Notes: generated by a model from the sequence alone, not told the origin. Shown: positions 13,188-20,520, counted from the stretch's first letter. The stretch is 20,520 nt of DNA from a virus (IMGVR_UViG_3300027649_000283:1-20520); one strand, 5' to 3'. A program made the numbers and translations.

Positions 13188-13362
13188 CATCATTGGTGAT
13201 GAGATTCTCGAAGAACAGAATAAGAAGGGAGACCTCCTTCTAGTGGCTGGCGCAATGCAAGCTGTCGTTGTGGAATTATATAAGAGTAAAATCGGTAATG
13301 AGTCTGCGGCAATGTTATATTATACTATTGCAGATAGGTTAGTAGATCCAAGAACTGACTAA
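13129..13362 (+). CDS. Small unknown protein after RegA
   Basis: A 77-residue, mostly helical protein (KIKIIKRKIYDIIGDEILEE, then LLLVAGAMQAVVVELYKSKIG and a final AAMLYYTIADRLVDPRTD). I do not recognise a family. ATG 13129 is preferred to earlier in-frame codons because GAGGA (13118-13122) lies 6 nt upstream. It overlaps the RegA extension by 59 nt, so the two are translated from the same message. It has no signal peptide. A small regulatory or replication-associated protein is possible. Confidence 0.7.
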   Translation: MLTTKQQDEKIKIIKRKIYDIIGDEILEEQNKKGDLLLVAGAMQAVVVELYKSKIGNESAAMLYYTIADRLVDPRTD

Positions 13363-13388
13363 TGTTTATTTCGTAATGGGAATTTTGA

Positions 13389-13799
13389 ATGAAGAAAATA
13401 TACTCCAAAGTAGAGCCAGATAAGCTCCTTCACATCGTCTATCGACTCGACGAAATGAAGTCTGGTAGAGAAGATCTGATCTCTCCCAACAATTTCCTTC
13501 AGCTATCTGCTCTGAAGATGCCCGAGGGAAAGACATTCAAACCTCATCATCACATCTGGAAAGCTTCTCCAATTTCTTGCATTGCTCAAGAGTCTTGGGT
13601 AGTTATTTCAGGAAAGGTCAAGGTCACATATTATGATCTTGATTTATCGATTGTCGACGAAGACATCTTATTGCCTGGCGATGTATCGATAACTCTTGAG
13701 GGAGGACACAATTACCTCTTCCTCGAAGATTCAGTTGTATACGAATATAAAACTGGTCCATATACTGGAATTGAAAACGATAAGGTGCAATTTGGCTGA
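13389..13799 (+). CDS. Cupin-fold protein of the sugar/acyl cluster
   Basis: A 136-residue single cupin domain. The metal-binding first motif is seen as FKPHHHIWK (His53-55) followed by Glu68 in AQESWVVISGKVKV, and the second as PGDVSITLEGGHNY (His107). It ends EYKTGPYTGIENDK. Such cupins occur in nucleotide-sugar clusters as epimerases, ketoisomerases or binding proteins, and also as regulators. GGGA (13378-13381) is 7 nt before ATG. It opens an eight-gene run and overlaps the next gene. Whether it is an FdtA-like isomerase or a structural cupin cannot be decided; the fold is fairly clear. Confidence 0.75.
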   Translation: MKKIYSKVEPDKLLHIVYRLDEMKSGREDLISPNNFLQLSALKMPEGKTFKPHHHIWKASPISCIAQESWVVISGKVKVTYYDLDLSIVDEDILLPGDVSITLEGGHNYLFLEDSVVYEYKTGPYTGIENDKVQFG

Positions 13800-14496
13800 T
13801 TATAATATTCGGGGTGGCCTCGGAACTCAAATTTTTTCCTTTCTTACCTGCTATGCAATTGCAATTGAGAATAAGGAAACAGTAGATACTGTGTTTTTCA
13901 ATGGCGGTAATTATATCCAAGACAAAAGTATCATTAAGGATATGGATAGAATTTTTATCTATGACATTCTGGAATTTTGCAATTCGGTCAATATACCTAA
14001 GATTATTCTTGTGAGTGGGAATAACAAAACACTGCCTTTCAAGAATCCCAATGCAGCACTTCTCAGAAAACATTGGTTTGAAATAATGAAAAATATTAAA
14101 CTTAAACGTCTCACAGAACAAACAGAAGAAGTTATTGCTCATATTCGCGGAACAGATCGCGCCCTTGTTAATCCAGAAAGATTTCTTAATCCATCAAGAT
14201 TTGATTTTATTGGAATGTGTCAAAGCGCCATATCAGAAGATATTGATATCTGTAAAAGATTAATGATCGATCCCAATACAGACACATTAGAGGATTGGTA
14301 TAGAGTTCTAAATGCCAAGGCTGTACTCGGAGGATATTCGACATTTACACTACTTGCAGGTGCACTCAATCCTAATTTAAAATTGACTATTATTTCTAAA
14401 GAAAAATCTGATAATTCTAAATTGATTCCCGATGAAGAGTGGAAAAATTTAGAACTATTTGTCGAGATGTTTCCTAATATTAGTTTCTATAGATAG
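13792..14496 (+). CDS. GT11-like (fucosyltransferase-type) glycosyltransferase
   Basis: A 234-residue protein with RGGLGTQIFSFLTCYAIA at its N-terminus, close to the GGLGNQ(L/M)F motif of alpha-1,2-fucosyltransferases. AHIRGTDRA matches the HxRxxD donor-binding motif, and LGGYSTFTLLAGAL resembles the C-terminal S/TxFS motif. GT11 enzymes use GDP-fucose, and a GDP-mannose 4,6-dehydratase gene lies downstream, which fits a GDP-6-deoxysugar donor. The start is unusual: TTG 13792 with AAGGTG (13782-13787), overlapping the cupin gene by 8 nt. The farther in-frame ATG (13696) would add 32 residues without domain character inside the cupin gene. Confidence 0.7.
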   Translation: MADYNIRGGLGTQIFSFLTCYAIAIENKETVDTVFFNGGNYIQDKSIIKDMDRIFIYDILEFCNSVNIPKIILVSGNNKTLPFKNPNAALLRKHWFEIMKNIKLKRLTEQTEEVIAHIRGTDRALVNPERFLNPSRFDFIGMCQSAISEDIDICKRLMIDPNTDTLEDWYRVLNAKAVLGGYSTFTLLAGALNPNLKLTIISKEKSDNSKLIPDEEWKNLELFVEMFPNISFYR

Positions 14497-14507
14497 TGAG
14501 ATCTGTT

Positions 14508-15407
14508 ATGGGGATTAGATTCTTAGGCGTTGGTAAGTACCTTCCGCCAACAATTGTAAGAAATGAAGACATATCATCAAGCCCTGACTGGGTTCGAAAG
14601 AATCTTGGTATGAATGAACGTCATATCGAGTATGTCTTAGAAACAAGCGATATGGCTGTTTGTGCAGCACAAAATGCCTTGGCTTCTGCCAAACTAGAAG
14701 CAAAGGATATCGATGTTATTATCCTCGCTACATCAACTCCAGATATGATGATTCCCTCAACTGCATCTATTGTTCAAGGAAAGTTAGGAGCCAAGAATGC
14801 TTTTGCCTTCGATGTTTCTGCCGTTTGCTCTGGGTTTGTATATGCTCTCTACTTGGCCAAGAATATTCTCGAGAATGATTCTTGTAAGAAAATACTAGTT
14901 ATTGCATCAGAGAAATATTCTATGATAACAGATTGGAATGATAGAAATTGTGTTTATTTTGCCGATGGAGCTGGAGCAGTAATTGTTGAAAATAATTCAG
15001 CAAGATTTGTAAGCCACCTCTATACAAATGGTGAATTTTCCAATTACTTTACTACTAAGAGTGCAAATGATAAGTTCAAAATGCAGGGGAGAAAGATCCA
15101 TGAGTATGCAGTTGATGCAGTATCAAGATCTATAGAATCATATTTTAGAGAAGATATCGATAACATCAAGTGGGTAATTCCCCATCAACCAAATATTCAT
15201 ATTCTAAGAGAGATATCTAAAAAGACAAATATCCCATTCACAAAGTTTGTTGTTACTCTTGATAAATTCGGAAACACTGCTGGTGCTACGATCCCCATGG
15301 CCCTTGATGTGATCAAGGATCAAATTAATGATGGTGATTTGATTTTGATGGCAGCAGTTGGTGCAGGAATGACTGGCGGAACTATTTTAATAGAATGGAA
15401 GTCATGA
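14508..15407 (+). CDS. 3-oxoacyl-ACP synthase III (KAS III, FabH-like)
   Basis: A 299-residue thiolase-fold enzyme that condenses an acyl-CoA with a malonyl-ACP or similar. The full catalytic triad is present: Cys107 in FDVSAVCSGF, His227 in VIPHQPNIHIL and Asn257 in KFGNTAGATIPMAL. NERHIEY near residue 37 and YFADGAGAVIVE are family landmarks. Length is slightly under E. coli FabH (317). I prefer ATG 14508; GTG 14496, overlapping the previous stop, would add 4 residues. A phage is unlikely to need a second FabH for bulk lipid. With the dehydrogenase and acyltransferase next to it, synthesis of a short acyl group for a sugar is more likely. Enzyme class is sure, product is inference. Confidence 0.9.
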   Translation: MGIRFLGVGKYLPPTIVRNEDISSSPDWVRKNLGMNERHIEYVLETSDMAVCAAQNALASAKLEAKDIDVIILATSTPDMMIPSTASIVQGKLGAKNAFAFDVSAVCSGFVYALYLAKNILENDSCKKILVIASEKYSMITDWNDRNCVYFADGAGAVIVENNSARFVSHLYTNGEFSNYFTTKSANDKFKMQGRKIHEYAVDAVSRSIESYFREDIDNIKWVIPHQPNIHILREISKKTNIPFTKFVVTLDKFGNTAGATIPMALDVIKDQINDGDLILMAAVGAGMTGGTILIEWKS

Positions 15408-16030
15408 AATATTTAATTTTCGGTCCTCGGTCTGGGTTGGCCAAGGAAGTGATAATTCATATGACAACGAATCATTGTTCAGTCAATACTTCTGATATTG
15501 ATATTACCAATTCCTGTGAAGTTGATGAGGCAGTTTATCGAATTGAACCAGATGTTGTTATAAATTTTGCAGCTAGAAATATAGATAGTGCTGCCCACAA
15601 GGTCAGTGATGATAATGTAAAGAGACAAATAGACACCAATATTATTGGAAATATTAATGTCACATCTTCAGCTCTGAGGCATATGCGTTCTGGGGGAGGA
15701 ACTATCATTCTTCTTTCTTCTGTATTGGCAATGAAGCCAGAATTCGGAACGAGCATTTATGCTGGATGTAAGGGATTTATTGAATCTTATATTAAGACAG
15801 TTGCCCATGAAAATATGGGAAAGGTGAATGTCGTAGGAATAGAGCTTGGATATTTTGATGGTGGGTTGACTCATAGAATTTCATCAGATATAAAAGAAAG
15901 AATAATTTCTTCTATTCCAGCCAAAAGACTCGGGACTATTTCCGAACTTTATAACACGATTGAATATATTATCAGGACACCGTATATTTCTGGTACGACT
16001 ATAAAGATCAATGGGGGATTATATGCCTAA
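15404..16030 (+). CDS. Short-chain dehydrogenase/reductase
   Basis: A 208-residue Rossmann oxidoreductase. The dinucleotide loop is FGPRSGLAKE (residues 6-15), a variant of GxxxGxG. NFAAR (55-59) replaces NNAG. The active site is SS (105-106) and YAGCK (Tyr119, Lys123). It overlaps the KAS III gene by 4 nt (ATGA); ATG 15395 would add three residues. A ketoreductase acting on a 3-oxoacyl product of KAS III would give a 3-hydroxyacyl chain, e.g. 3-hydroxybutyryl, for N-acylation of a sugar. It could instead act on a sugar. The family is clear. Confidence 0.85.
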   Translation: MKYLIFGPRSGLAKEVIIHMTTNHCSVNTSDIDITNSCEVDEAVYRIEPDVVINFAARNIDSAAHKVSDDNVKRQIDTNIIGNINVTSSALRHMRSGGGTIILLSSVLAMKPEFGTSIYAGCKGFIESYIKTVAHENMGKVNVVGIELGYFDGGLTHRISSDIKERIISSIPAKRLGTISELYNTIEYIIRTPYISGTTIKINGGLYA

Positions 16031-16541
16031 TCCAGAATTGTTTATGGATAAAGATGTATCGATAAAACATTTCACTGATTGTGTGTTTGGTAAATATGTT
16101 GCTATTGATAAGGGGTTTTATTCAACAGTCATTATGGATATTGGGGATTGGGTTCACCTGGCTCCATATACATCTGTTATAGGAGGAAGGGAAGGGATCT
16201 TTAAGATGGGTCACTTTTCAGGTCTTTCGGCTGGAGCAAGAGTGATTTGTTCTGGGGATGATTTTACTTCTGGGGCACTCATGAATCCTCAGGTTCCTAT
16301 TAAATATAGAGAGCCCATTGATGCTCCTGTTATATTTGAAATGTTCACATGCCTTGGAACAAATTCTGTAGTGATGCCGGGAGTTACATTGGCTGTTGGT
16401 TCTGTTGTTGGTGCATCTTCTGTTCTAACCAAAAATACAGAACCATGGACCATATATGTGGGATGCCCAGCCAAGCCAGTTAAAGTTCGCCCTAAATATA
16501 AAGCGATTGAGTATGCGAGGGAATTGGGATATGAATGTTGA
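16023..16541 (+). CDS. Left-handed beta-helix (hexapeptide) acyltransferase
   Basis: A 172-residue protein with degenerate hexapeptide repeats across the middle (VIMDIGDWVHLAPYTSVIGG, then MGHFSGLSAGARVICSGDDF) and a C-terminal set VMPGVTLAVGSVVGASSVLTKN. It ends YVGCPAKPVKVRPK, typical of sugar O- or N-acyltransferases of the WbbJ/PglD kind. GGGGGA (16013-16018) precedes ATG 16023, which overlaps the dehydrogenase stop by 8 nt. It probably transfers the acyl group to the 4-amino sugar made downstream. Acetyl-CoA as donor is the simple alternative. Confidence 0.82.
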   Translation: MPNPELFMDKDVSIKHFTDCVFGKYVAIDKGFYSTVIMDIGDWVHLAPYTSVIGGREGIFKMGHFSGLSAGARVICSGDDFTSGALMNPQVPIKYREPIDAPVIFEMFTCLGTNSVVMPGVTLAVGSVVGASSVLTKNTEPWTIYVGCPAKPVKVRPKYKAIEYARELGYEC

Positions 16542-17301
16542 AAAGTATATAGAAGATGGTTATATTATAGTTGAAACTGATTTGATTGATAGCGATATTG
16601 ATCTTATCAATTCTGAGGTTGATCGGTGTCTTACTATAGAGGACAAAAAGACTCAAAGTAATTATCAATATACAGAATTTCCTCGTTTGTTCGAGGCATG
16701 GAAACAAAGTAAACCAATCTATAATCTTTGTAAGAATAAGAATATTATCGATGCCATCGAACTTCTTTATGGAGAAAAGTGCTTTCCATTCTCGACAATA
16801 AATTTCACAGGACCATCTAATCAGCCTCTCCATTCTGATACCATTCACTTTAATACAATTCCTCAAAATCGTATGTGTGGTGTTTGGGTTGCTCTCGAAG
16901 ATACAAACGCAGACAATGGTACTCTTTCAATTGTTCCAGGAAGTCATCTTTGGAGTACACATGACTATCAGAGTATTGGGCTTCCCCATCCAGATACAAT
17001 TGTAGATGGAGAGAAAGAAAATTATAGAAAATATGAAGAGTTCATCATTAGTCTTGTCAAAGAGAATAATGCTCAGGCTGTTCCTATTTGTTTAAAAAAA
17101 GGCCAGGCATTAATTTGGGAAGCTAACTTGCTTCATGGTGGAACTTTTACTGAATTCAAGAAGTCAAGAAAAGTACAAGCAATTCATTACTTTCTCGAGA
17201 ATTCCGAAACATACTATCATCCGATGTTTTCGAATCTTGAAAAAGAGGATTATGCCTACAAGTGGTGTAATGATGGAAAAAGAATGGAGGACTATATATG
17301 A
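16531..17301 (+). CDS. PhyH-type Fe(II)/2-oxoglutarate dioxygenase
   Basis: A 256-residue dioxygenase of the phytanoyl-CoA hydroxylase group. The iron ligands are His101 and Asp103 in PLHSDTIHFNT and His202 in ANLLHGGTF; Arg213 in KKSRKVQAIHYF would bind 2-oxoglutarate. GVWVALEDTNADNGTLSIVPGSH is the family core. It differs from the TET/JBP enzyme elsewhere in the window and should act on a small molecule such as an acyl chain or sugar. It overlaps the acyltransferase gene by 11 nt. Hydroxylation of the acyl group before or after transfer is a reasonable guess. The start at 16531 is chosen over 16456 because upstream sequence lies inside the preceding gene. Confidence 0.85.
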   Translation: MNVEKYIEDGYIIVETDLIDSDIDLINSEVDRCLTIEDKKTQSNYQYTEFPRLFEAWKQSKPIYNLCKNKNIIDAIELLYGEKCFPFSTINFTGPSNQPLHSDTIHFNTIPQNRMCGVWVALEDTNADNGTLSIVPGSHLWSTHDYQSIGLPHPDTIVDGEKENYRKYEEFIISLVKENNAQAVPICLKKGQALIWEANLLHGGTFTEFKKSRKVQAIHYFLENSETYYHPMFSNLEKEDYAYKWCNDGKRMEDYI

Positions 17302-17358
17302 ACATCATATTTAAACCTTCAGTTGCGATAAACCACAAATGGTATATGGAGTTAGATA

Positions 17359-18087
17359 ATGAATCCTGAAAATAAAATTGTATATAATTCTTGGCCAGTT
17401 GGGAAATTGCCCAAGGAGTTTCAACGTCCAGAACTAGATCAGATTAAAGCACTTGGATATGACTGGAAAGATCCGCGTGACGTCGTGAAGATGTTCGAGG
17501 AAAAGGTCGCCAAGTTCTCTGGATCAAAATATGCAGTTGCCATAGATTGCTGTTCTCATGGATTGTTTCTGGCAATAAAGGCATTGGAAAGAAAAATAAA
17601 ACCAATCCATAAAGAAAAGATCATCATTCCAAGTAGAACCTATGTCTCTGTTCCCATGCAGATTGTCCATGCTGGATTTGAAGTTGGATTTGAAGATAGA
17701 AAATGGTCTGGTATATATCAACTATATCCCTATGACATCTGGGACGGTGCTGTTCGATGGACCAAAGGTATGTACATCGGAGGGCTTCATGTGGTTTCTT
17801 TTCAAATTAAGAAAAGAGTTCCAATTGGTAGGGGTGGAATGATTCTGACTGATTCAAAAGAAGATTATGATTATCTATGCCGTGCACGTTATGATGGAAG
17901 AAATCTCGATGTAGAATACATGACAGATAACTATGAATATGGAATGGGTTGGCACTATTACATGACACCTGAGGATGCTGCTCGTGGTATTATTCTGATG
18001 GATCAAATTCCCGAAGAAAATGAGGATACGGGAGGAAGTAATAATTATTCTGATATATCTCAAGTGAGGAGTTTCTTACATGGCTAA
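17359..18087 (+). CDS. Short DegT/DnrJ-type sugar aminotransferase
   Basis: A 242-residue PLP enzyme. AVAIDCCSHGLFLAIKAL is the phosphate-binding segment, DIWDGAV carries the Asp (129) that contacts the pyridine nitrogen, and VVSFQIKKRVPIGRGGMILT supplies the Schiff-base lysine (Lys152). The usual family length is 360-400, so the C-terminal small domain is missing. The frame ends cleanly and overlaps the next gene by 8 nt, so this is not obviously a broken gene; short forms also occur in cyanophages. GGAG (17348-17351) is 7 nt before ATG. With the GDP-mannose dehydratase it could make GDP-perosamine or a related amino sugar. Function as a full aminotransferase is uncertain because of the missing domain. 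Confidence 0.8.
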   Translation: MNPENKIVYNSWPVGKLPKEFQRPELDQIKALGYDWKDPRDVVKMFEEKVAKFSGSKYAVAIDCCSHGLFLAIKALERKIKPIHKEKIIIPSRTYVSVPMQIVHAGFEVGFEDRKWSGIYQLYPYDIWDGAVRWTKGMYIGGLHVVSFQIKKRVPIGRGGMILTDSKEDYDYLCRARYDGRNLDVEYMTDNYEYGMGWHYYMTPEDAARGIILMDQIPEENEDTGGSNNYSDISQVRSFLHG

Positions 18088-19054
18088 AAAAGCACTAATC
18101 TCTGGAGTCTCTGGACAAGATGGCTCATACCTAACAGAGCTCCTGCTCGAGAAGGGATATGATGTTCATGGTATCGTTCGAAGGCATTCTGTAGCTGAGG
18201 ATCAGTCTACTCGACTGTTGCACACTAATAGTTCGATCTCGACATATTATGGTGACATGCTCGACGAACATTCGATATATAGAATTGTTCAAGAAGTCAA
18301 ACCCGATGTAGTCTATAACCTCGCAGCTATGTCGCATGTTCGAATTTCATTCGACATTCCTGCATTTACAATCAAGACTAACTCTCTTGGTGTTCTGAAT
18401 ATTCTCGAAGCTGTTCGAACTATTGTTCCCGAAGCTAAATTCTACCAGGCATCTTCCTCTGAAATGTTTGGGAACTCTGTTGATTCTGATGGGTTTCAGA
18501 GATTGACAACTCCAATGAACCCAGTTTCGCCCTATGGTTGTTCTAAGGTTATGGGGTATAATCTAGTAAGGCACTATCGAAATGCTGCATATAAGATGCA
18601 TGCATGTAACGGAATTCTATTCAATCATGAGTCGCCTCGACGTGGTACAAACTTCGTCACTAATAAGGTTGTCAAAACTGCCGTTCAGATCAAGAAGGGT
18701 CTGAAGAAAAATCTCGAACTCGGTAACATGGACTCTTCTCGTGATTGGGGTCATGCATATGACTATGTCCGCGCAATGTACAAGATCGTAAATCATGACA
18801 CTCCTTCTGATTGGATTGTATCGATGGGAGAAAGTCATACTGTTCGTGAAATGTGTGAGTTCGTATTCTCTGAACTCGGTATGAACTATCAAGATTATGT
18901 CATTCAAAATCCAAAGTACATGAGAGCAGAAGAACTGAAGTATCTCTGTGGGGATTCTCTTCGCACTCGGAAAGAACTTTCTTGGACACCGACATATACA
19001 TTCAAGAGCATGCTACAGCAAATGATAGAACACTGGGATCGGAATCTAAACTAA
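18080..19054 (+). CDS. gmd: GDP-mannose 4,6-dehydratase
   Basis: A 324-residue extended SDR converting GDP-mannose to GDP-4-keto-6-deoxymannose. The NADP loop is GVSGQDG (9-15) and VRRHS follows. The active site has SSSE (125-128) and SPYGCSK (Tyr152, Lys156), then FNHESPRRGTNFVTNKV and SRDWGHAYDYV typical of Gmd. The catalytic Thr of the E. coli enzyme (STSE) is Ser here, a conservative swap. GAGGAG upstream of ATG 18080 is well placed. The product would feed the aminotransferase (perosamine route) or a fucose route, although no GDP-fucose synthase is seen here. Confidence 0.92.
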   Translation: MAKKALISGVSGQDGSYLTELLLEKGYDVHGIVRRHSVAEDQSTRLLHTNSSISTYYGDMLDEHSIYRIVQEVKPDVVYNLAAMSHVRISFDIPAFTIKTNSLGVLNILEAVRTIVPEAKFYQASSSEMFGNSVDSDGFQRLTTPMNPVSPYGCSKVMGYNLVRHYRNAAYKMHACNGILFNHESPRRGTNFVTNKVVKTAVQIKKGLKKNLELGNMDSSRDWGHAYDYVRAMYKIVNHDTPSDWIVSMGESHTVREMCEFVFSELGMNYQDYVIQNPKYMRAEELKYLCGDSLRTRKELSWTPTYTFKSMLQQMIEHWDRNLN

Positions 19055-19085
19055 ATAGCTTGGGTTATAACTAATGGAGAAGTAA

Positions 19086-19700
19086 ATGCTCACTTCAGAA
19101 CAATTAAAAAAATGTCTCCCCAAAGCAGCGCAGAAGAATATCGAGCTATATCTCGACCCAATTAACAAAGCATTCGAGGAGTTCGAAATCAATACTCCCA
19201 AGAGAATGGCTGCGTTCATTGCTCAGGTCGGACATGAGAGTGGTCAGCTCAACTTCGTTCGTGAGAATCTAAACTACAAGGCAGAAAGTCTTACAAAGGT
19301 ATTTCGCAAATATTTCCCAACTCTCGAGGAAGCCCAGAAGTATGACAGAAACCCAGAAAAGATTGCCAATAAAGTCTATGCCTCGCGCATGGGCAACGGT
19401 GATGAATCTTCTGGTGATGGATTTAAGTATCGTGGTAGAGGCCTGATCCAGGTTACTGGAAAAAGTAATTACGAATCTTGCGGAAAGTCGCTTGGAGAAG
19501 ATTTAAATAAAACGCCAGAATATCTAGAAACTCCTGATGGCGCAGTTCGTTCTGCAGCATGGTTCTGGAATAGAAATAAACTAAATGTCAAGGCAGATGC
19601 CAGCGATACTAAGGGCATCACTAAGACGATCAATGGTGGGTTTAATGGCCTCGAGGAAAGAGAGCATCTATATGATCTAGCCATTGAGACATTAAGCTAA
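19086..19700 (+). CDS. GH19-type endolysin
   Basis: A 204-residue glycoside hydrolase 19 domain expected to cleave peptidoglycan at lysis. The catalytic Glu51 is in QVGHESGQL, followed by RENLNYKAESL (Glu60) and the hallmark YRGRGLIQVTGKSNY (115-129). AAWFWNRNKLN and TKTINGG complete the domain. No signal peptide or membrane anchor is seen, so release would need a holin, which was not found in the window. GGAGA (19076-19080) precedes ATG. The length matches a single-domain phage lysin. Confidence 0.9.
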   Translation: MLTSEQLKKCLPKAAQKNIELYLDPINKAFEEFEINTPKRMAAFIAQVGHESGQLNFVRENLNYKAESLTKVFRKYFPTLEEAQKYDRNPEKIANKVYASRMGNGDESSGDGFKYRGRGLIQVTGKSNYESCGKSLGEDLNKTPEYLETPDGAVRSAAWFWNRNKLNVKADASDTKGITKTINGGFNGLEEREHLYDLAIETLS

Positions 19701-20008
19701 TGATTCAAATTATAAAATTGATAACTGGCGAGAAAGTAATTTGTTTTTGTCGAATCAACTATATCGAGGAATTGAATGAGCATTCAGTGACTTTACATAA
19801 ACCATTTACAATAAAAAAAATCTCAGACAATAAGTATGTTCTGAATCAGTTTATTGCAGAGTCGGACGCTGACGACATTATCATCTCTCCAGATCATGTA
19901 CTATACTCAGTAGAACCCTCTGAGAAGTTCTTAACGATGTACAACGAAATTACTGGAATGAAGAACGTCGTAGATTTCAATTTAACAATTGCCAAATCCC
20001 AGGAATGA
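19700..20008 (+). CDS. Small Sm-like/beta-barrel phage protein
   Basis: A 102-residue protein starting at the TAATG overlap with the lysin stop. MIQIIKLITGEKVICFCRI, then VTLHKPFTI and ADDIIISPDHVLYSVEPSE, read as a five-stranded barrel with the Sm-like pattern (KLITGEkVi at strand 1-2), followed by a helix. Similar short proteins with the IKLITGEE motif recur in T4-like cyanophages, with no known function. RNA binding is a possibility from the fold only. Confidence 0.65.
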   Translation: MIQIIKLITGEKVICFCRINYIEELNEHSVTLHKPFTIKKISDNKYVLNQFIAESDADDIIISPDHVLYSVEPSEKFLTMYNEITGMKNVVDFNLTIAKSQE

Positions 20009-20014
20009 TGATTT

Positions 20015-20476
20015 CTATTGTAGCTCTATCGCTAGAGCCAAAGATCTCGGAAAGTTAAGATCGAGCTGACGAGAAGTATCGTGTTCTGGAACCATTCTGA
20101 TGATGTTTTGATCCAGAGTTGTTAGATTATTTTCACGATCAATAAACTTATACTCTACCTTGACTGGACCGAATGGCGAGATGTGATCGACAATGTCAGA
20201 AACATTAAACTCTCCACAACTATAGACATCGAGTTGTAGTAGATTGGGATCGACCTCGTCCCATGTATGCAATGCAATGTGCGAAGTCTCGATAATTCCC
20301 ACACAAGTCAATCCACGATTTCCCTTTACATTACAATACTGAGCAAATGGCCCCATCATAATCTTCATTCCAACCTTGTCAACCAATTCAGAAAACCAAG
20401 TTTTTATAAGATGTTCATTCTTTGGTGCATTTAGGACTTCGGCTCTTACAATTAAATGCTTATGGACAAGTAACAT
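20015..20476 (-). CDS. speD: S-adenosylmethionine decarboxylase-like pyruvoyl enzyme (SpeD family)
   Basis: A 153-residue homologue of the self-cleaving AdoMet decarboxylases. ETSHIALHTWDE corresponds to SESHxxIHTWPE in bacterial SpeD: the Ser that becomes the pyruvoyl group is kept, as are the following His residues and the Cys of LDVYSCGEF. The residue before the serine is Thr rather than Glu, which I recall as common in phage versions. KGNRGLTCVG, the start MLLVHKH, and YKFIDRENN also match the phage family. It would supply decarboxylated AdoMet for spermidine; some phage and bacterial SpeD homologues have changed to decarboxylate amino acids. It is the only minus-strand gene here and converges on the preceding gene with a 6-nt gap. 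AGGAG at 20488-20492 (minus strand) lies 11 nt before ATG. Confidence 0.85.
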   Translation of the reverse strand: MLLVHKHLIVRAEVLNAPKNEHLIKTWFSELVDKVGMKIMMGPFAQYCNVKGNRGLTCVGIIETSHIALHTWDEVDPNLLQLDVYSCGEFNVSDIVDHISPFGPVKVEYKFIDRENNLTTLDQNIIRMVPEHDTSRQLDLNFPRSLALAIELQ

Positions 20477-20520
20477 TTCCTTTAGTTCTCCTGAAATAAT
20501 AATGTTTGGGGATTTAGCTT

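Noticed and set aside
17299-17370. 23-codon frame starting at ATG 17299 between the dioxygenase and aminotransferase genes
   Set aside because: It runs into the start of the aminotransferase gene, has no clear ribosome binding site and no recognisable features.
20023-20038. GCTCTA/TAGAGC hairpin with TCGC loop near the convergent gene ends
   Set aside because: The stem is only 6 bp and lies inside the 3' end of the SpeD-like gene; no T-run follows it on either strand, so a bidirectional terminator is not supported.
20482-20520. Possible minus-strand gene end (…LLFQEN stop) at the right edge
   Set aside because: Two minus-strand frames are open to the edge over only 39 nt, including that of the SpeD-like gene; nothing decides which, if any, is coding.

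Overview
The window looks like part of a large T4-like (myovirus) phage genome that is AT-rich and gene-dense. The strongest evidence is a replication block in near-T4 order: sliding-clamp loader large subunit gp44 (11248-12174), a 52-residue membrane protein (12174-12332), clamp loader small subunit gp62 (12335-12757) and the translational repressor RegA (12726-13187). A CobT-like VWA/zincin protein, a CobS-like AAA+ ATPase, a GH19 endolysin, a SpeD-like decarboxylase and one T4-type late promoter octamer also fit a marine or alphaproteobacterial branch of the T4-like phages. The host cannot be fixed from the sequence. Almost all genes lie on the + strand with short overlaps; only the SpeD-like gene at the right end is on the minus strand.

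Region 1 (2-6101) is a tightly coupled cassette that I read as a DNA base hypermodification island. In order it holds a class II glutamine amidotransferase, a glutamine-synthetase-like amidoligase, a GNAT acetyltransferase, a protein resembling phage amino acid:DNA transferases (the aGPT-Pplase group), a TET/JBP-family Fe(II)/2-oxoglutarate dioxygenase, an unrecognised 150-residue protein, a P-loop kinase resembling 5-hydroxymethyluracil DNA kinases, and an FkbM-type methyltransferase. The proposed logic is oxidation of the methyl group of thymine (or of 5-methylcytosine) in DNA, phosphorylation of the new hydroxymethyl group, displacement by an amino-group donor, then decoration by amide ligation, acetylation and methylation. 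This is the most interesting part of the window. Starting such a pathway with a TET/JBP enzyme rather than with a modified nucleotide pool would be unusual.

Region 2 (6102-9762) holds the CobT-like and CobS-like pair. Each gene has its own promoter inside a duplicated control region that carries the same inverted repeat, the same upstream 16-nt box and a nearly identical extended -10 promoter. Region 3 (9763-11181) has a promoter and leader hairpin, a small putative DNA-binding protein, a gene-free segment with two perfect hairpins and a late-promoter octamer, and a GT-A glycosyltransferase. Region 4 (11182-13362) is the replication and RegA block plus a small unknown gene.

Region 5 (13389-19054) is an eight-gene overlapping run for sugar and acyl chemistry: cupin, GT11-like glycosyltransferase, ketoacyl synthase III, short-chain dehydrogenase, left-handed beta-helix acyltransferase, PhyH-type dioxygenase, short DegT-type aminotransferase and GDP-mannose 4,6-dehydratase. 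Together these suggest a GDP-activated deoxyamino sugar, perhaps perosamine-like, carrying an acyl group that may be made by phage enzymes. Region 6 (19086-20520) has the endolysin, a small Sm-like protein and, convergent to them, the SpeD homologue. I saw no tRNA gene, CRISPR array, insertion sequence or integrase.
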